A stretch of DNA of 64,000 nucleotides, taken from assembly GCF_013753875.1 (NCBI RefSeq), contig NZ_SMDS01000002.1, positions 1 to 64,000 on the forward strand. The letters are read 5' to 3'. A program made the translations under genes and the position numbers. Position 1 is the first letter of the stretch. Each line of letters opens with the position of its first letter. The notes beneath the pieces were generated by a model. The model did no database searches. It was not told the DNA's origin and was given only the letters and a program-made list of their open reading frames with translations. Source of the DNA: Candidatus Pantoea persica. Its GTDB lineage: Bacteria; Pseudomonadota; Gammaproteobacteria; Enterobacterales; Enterobacteriaceae. Positions 62,501 to 64,000 of the stretch are shown here, piece after piece.

Positions 62501-63062
62501 TGCGCTTAAAGGCGCGGCTGAAGGCCGCCAGCGAGCCATACCCCAGCTGGAACCGCTTCGCCGTTATTGACGATGCGCTGCACCGCCAGCCGCATGCGCA
62601 GCTTGGTCAGCGGCGTCATGGTGGTGGCGTTCTGAAAGCGCTCGGCAAACACCGAACGCGAGCAGCCCGCCACGCGCGCCGGCCCCTCAACCGTCCAGTT
62701 TTCGCCCGGCACGCGATGCATCGCGGCGATTGTCTTGCTCAGGCGCGGATCGCGCATCGCCGCTGTTCAGCTGAAAAATCTCGCCCGATTCGCCGCGCAC
62801 CAGCAGCGGTCCGCGCCCGACGAAGTGGAACTGCGCGCGGCCCGGCGCATGCGGATAGCGCAGGCCGAACGGGGCGGCGAGCTGAATGCGCTGATAGGTA
62901 ACGCTGTGCAGTCGCATGCCCATCAGCATGCTTGCTGGTCAGATCTTCATAGTGGCTCATAACAATCAGGACGAATTATCAAGAATGAAGGTGTAACCAT
63001 CATAGATCGTCTTGACGCGCACCTCATTCTCCCCCTTTATAAATTTTCTCTGGAGAAGCAGC

Positions 63063-64000
63063 ATGAGTCTGAGTTCAGAAGTGGCTGATGAGATTTCCGT
63101 ACCCGCGCGTCCCACCTAGGCCGCGGTCTTTTCAATGGCGTTTGGGGTATTTGGATTGATCACCGCGGAGTTTCTGCCGGTCAGCCTGCTGACGCCGATC
63201 GCGGCCTCGCTGCGGGTGTCGGAAGGGCAGGCGGGACAAACGGTGACGGTGACTGCGCTGCTGGTGGCGCTGGCGGGCAATTTAACCTTGCTCCTACTGG
63301 CGCGCGTGCTGCTCGGCATGGCGATTGGCGGCTTCTGGACGCTCGCTACCGCCATTACCATGCGGCTGGTGCCGAAAGATCAGGTGCCGCGCGCGCTGTC
63401 GATCGTTTTCAGCGGCATTTCGCTGGCGACCATTATTGCTGCGCCGCTCGGCAGCTATCTGGGCTCGCTGATCTGCTGGCGCAATATCTTTATGTTATGC
63501 TCACCACCGCCCTAGGCGTGGTGGCGCTGGTGTGGCAGGCCTTTACGCTGCCGGCGATGCCGCCGGAAAACAAGGCGCGCAGCGGCGGCATGCTCGATCT
63601 GCTGCGCAGCGGCCTGATGCTCTGGGGCATGCTGGCGGTGATCATGATGTTCACCGGCCACTTCGCCTTCTTCACCTGTCTGCGCCCTTTCTGGAAAGCG
63701 CGGCGCAGCTTAACGTCAATCAGCTCTCGCTGGTGCTGCTGGCGTTCGGCGTGGCTAACTTCTTCGGCACCTCGCTGGCGGGCGGCTATCTGGTGACGCG
63801 CAGCGTATCGCTGACGCTGAGCGGCGTGGCGCTGCTGCTAGTGAACTTCGGCGACCTTTCCCTGGCTGGTCGGCGCGGGCGTGGCGCTATAGGGACTGGC
63901 GTTTGGCTCGATGTCGACCGGCTGGTCCACCTGGATTTCGCGCGCGGTGCCGGACGACGCTGAATCGGGCGGCGGGCTGCTGGGTGTTCGACCTGCGCGA
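63063..64000 (+). pseudogene. MFS efflux transporter (NepI-like), broken, continues past the window
   Basis: MSLSSEVADEISVPARPT is followed by TAG at 63117-63119 replacing Trp ([21 protein letters not shown]), a CCTGG to CCTAG change. NepI-type helices continue ([40 protein letters not shown]). About 35 residues with helix 3 are missing before [20 protein letters not shown]. Frameshifts near 63500, 63690 and 63880 follow, ending out of frame near the window edge (GWSTWISRAVPDDAESGGGL in another frame). The family exports purine nucleosides or drugs. Confidence 0.9.

Overview
The window looks like a chromosome segment of an Enterobacterales bacterium, most likely of the Erwiniaceae (Pantoea-like). 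The inference rests on protein similarity and on gene order that follows the E. coli metA/metH - pgi/lysC - ubiCA/plsB/lexA - dnaB/tyrB - uvrA/ssb - soxRS - acs/gltP region, with Pantoea-type differences such as panS beside lysC and no nrf or mal genes. Coding sequence is GC rich. I count roughly 26 genes that read as intact and about 35 that are broken, a density typical of a bacterium that recently became host-restricted (for example an insect symbiont). The lifestyle is an inference; the broken genes are seen directly.

Layout. 1-3088: a decayed peptidase/solute-binding-protein operon and its divergent LysR regulator. 3154-7559: MetJ operator, intact metA, and a metH eroded by several deletions, frameshifts and stops. 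7632-10637: remains of the yjbEFGH exopolysaccharide operon, with yjbG gone. 11140-17563: intact pgi, a lysine riboswitch with intact lysC, broken panS, intact yjbB. 17782-24921: psiE (one stop codon), intact ubiC-ubiA, plsB, dgkA, lexA, then broken dinF and yjbJ. 24969-29904: zur, a broken TraF-like barrel, dusA, pspG, broken qor. 30012-36101: dnaB, an Lrp/AsnC regulator, a YitT-family gene, tyrB, broken yjbQ, doubtful yjbR, broken alcohol dehydrogenase. 36371-39944: divergent uvrA/ssb sharing a LexA box. 40008-46051: an accessory block with a cysteine hydrolase, broken AraC and EamA genes, an IS3-family remnant in an AT-rich gap, and a broken flippase plus TupA-like gene. 46108-53937: yjcB, broken soxS/soxR around an intact SoxR operator, broken GST and ghxP, intact yjcE, broken cidR/cidA/cidB and a cidB-yfaZ deletion fusion. 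54003-54517: a degraded ParE/Phd toxin-antitoxin pair. 54611-60561: intact actP-yjcH-acs and gltP. 60686-64000: a murQ-aer deletion fusion, a broken AraC regulator and a broken MFS transporter.

Working set. What survives is replication and repair (dnaB, ssb, uvrA, lexA), phospholipid and quinone synthesis (plsB, dgkA, ubiC, ubiA), central carbon and acetate/glutamate uptake (pgi, acs-actP, gltP), amino acid synthesis (metA, lysC, tyrB), zinc and phosphate homeostasis (zur, yjbB), tRNA modification (dusA) and ion exchange (yjcE). What is lost is exopolysaccharide, oxidative-stress sensing, many local regulators, efflux and accessory transport.

The most notable pattern is mutational. The tetranucleotide CTAG, normally very rare in enterobacteria, occurs about 65 times by eye count. 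Many copies sit where the related gene has CCAGG or CCTGG (the Dcm methylation site). In several pseudogenes this change makes the inactivating TAG codon, while in intact genes it is nearly always the silent Leu codon CTA followed by G. This suggests unrepaired 5-methylcytosine deamination (loss of Vsr very-short-patch repair) as one driver of gene loss.
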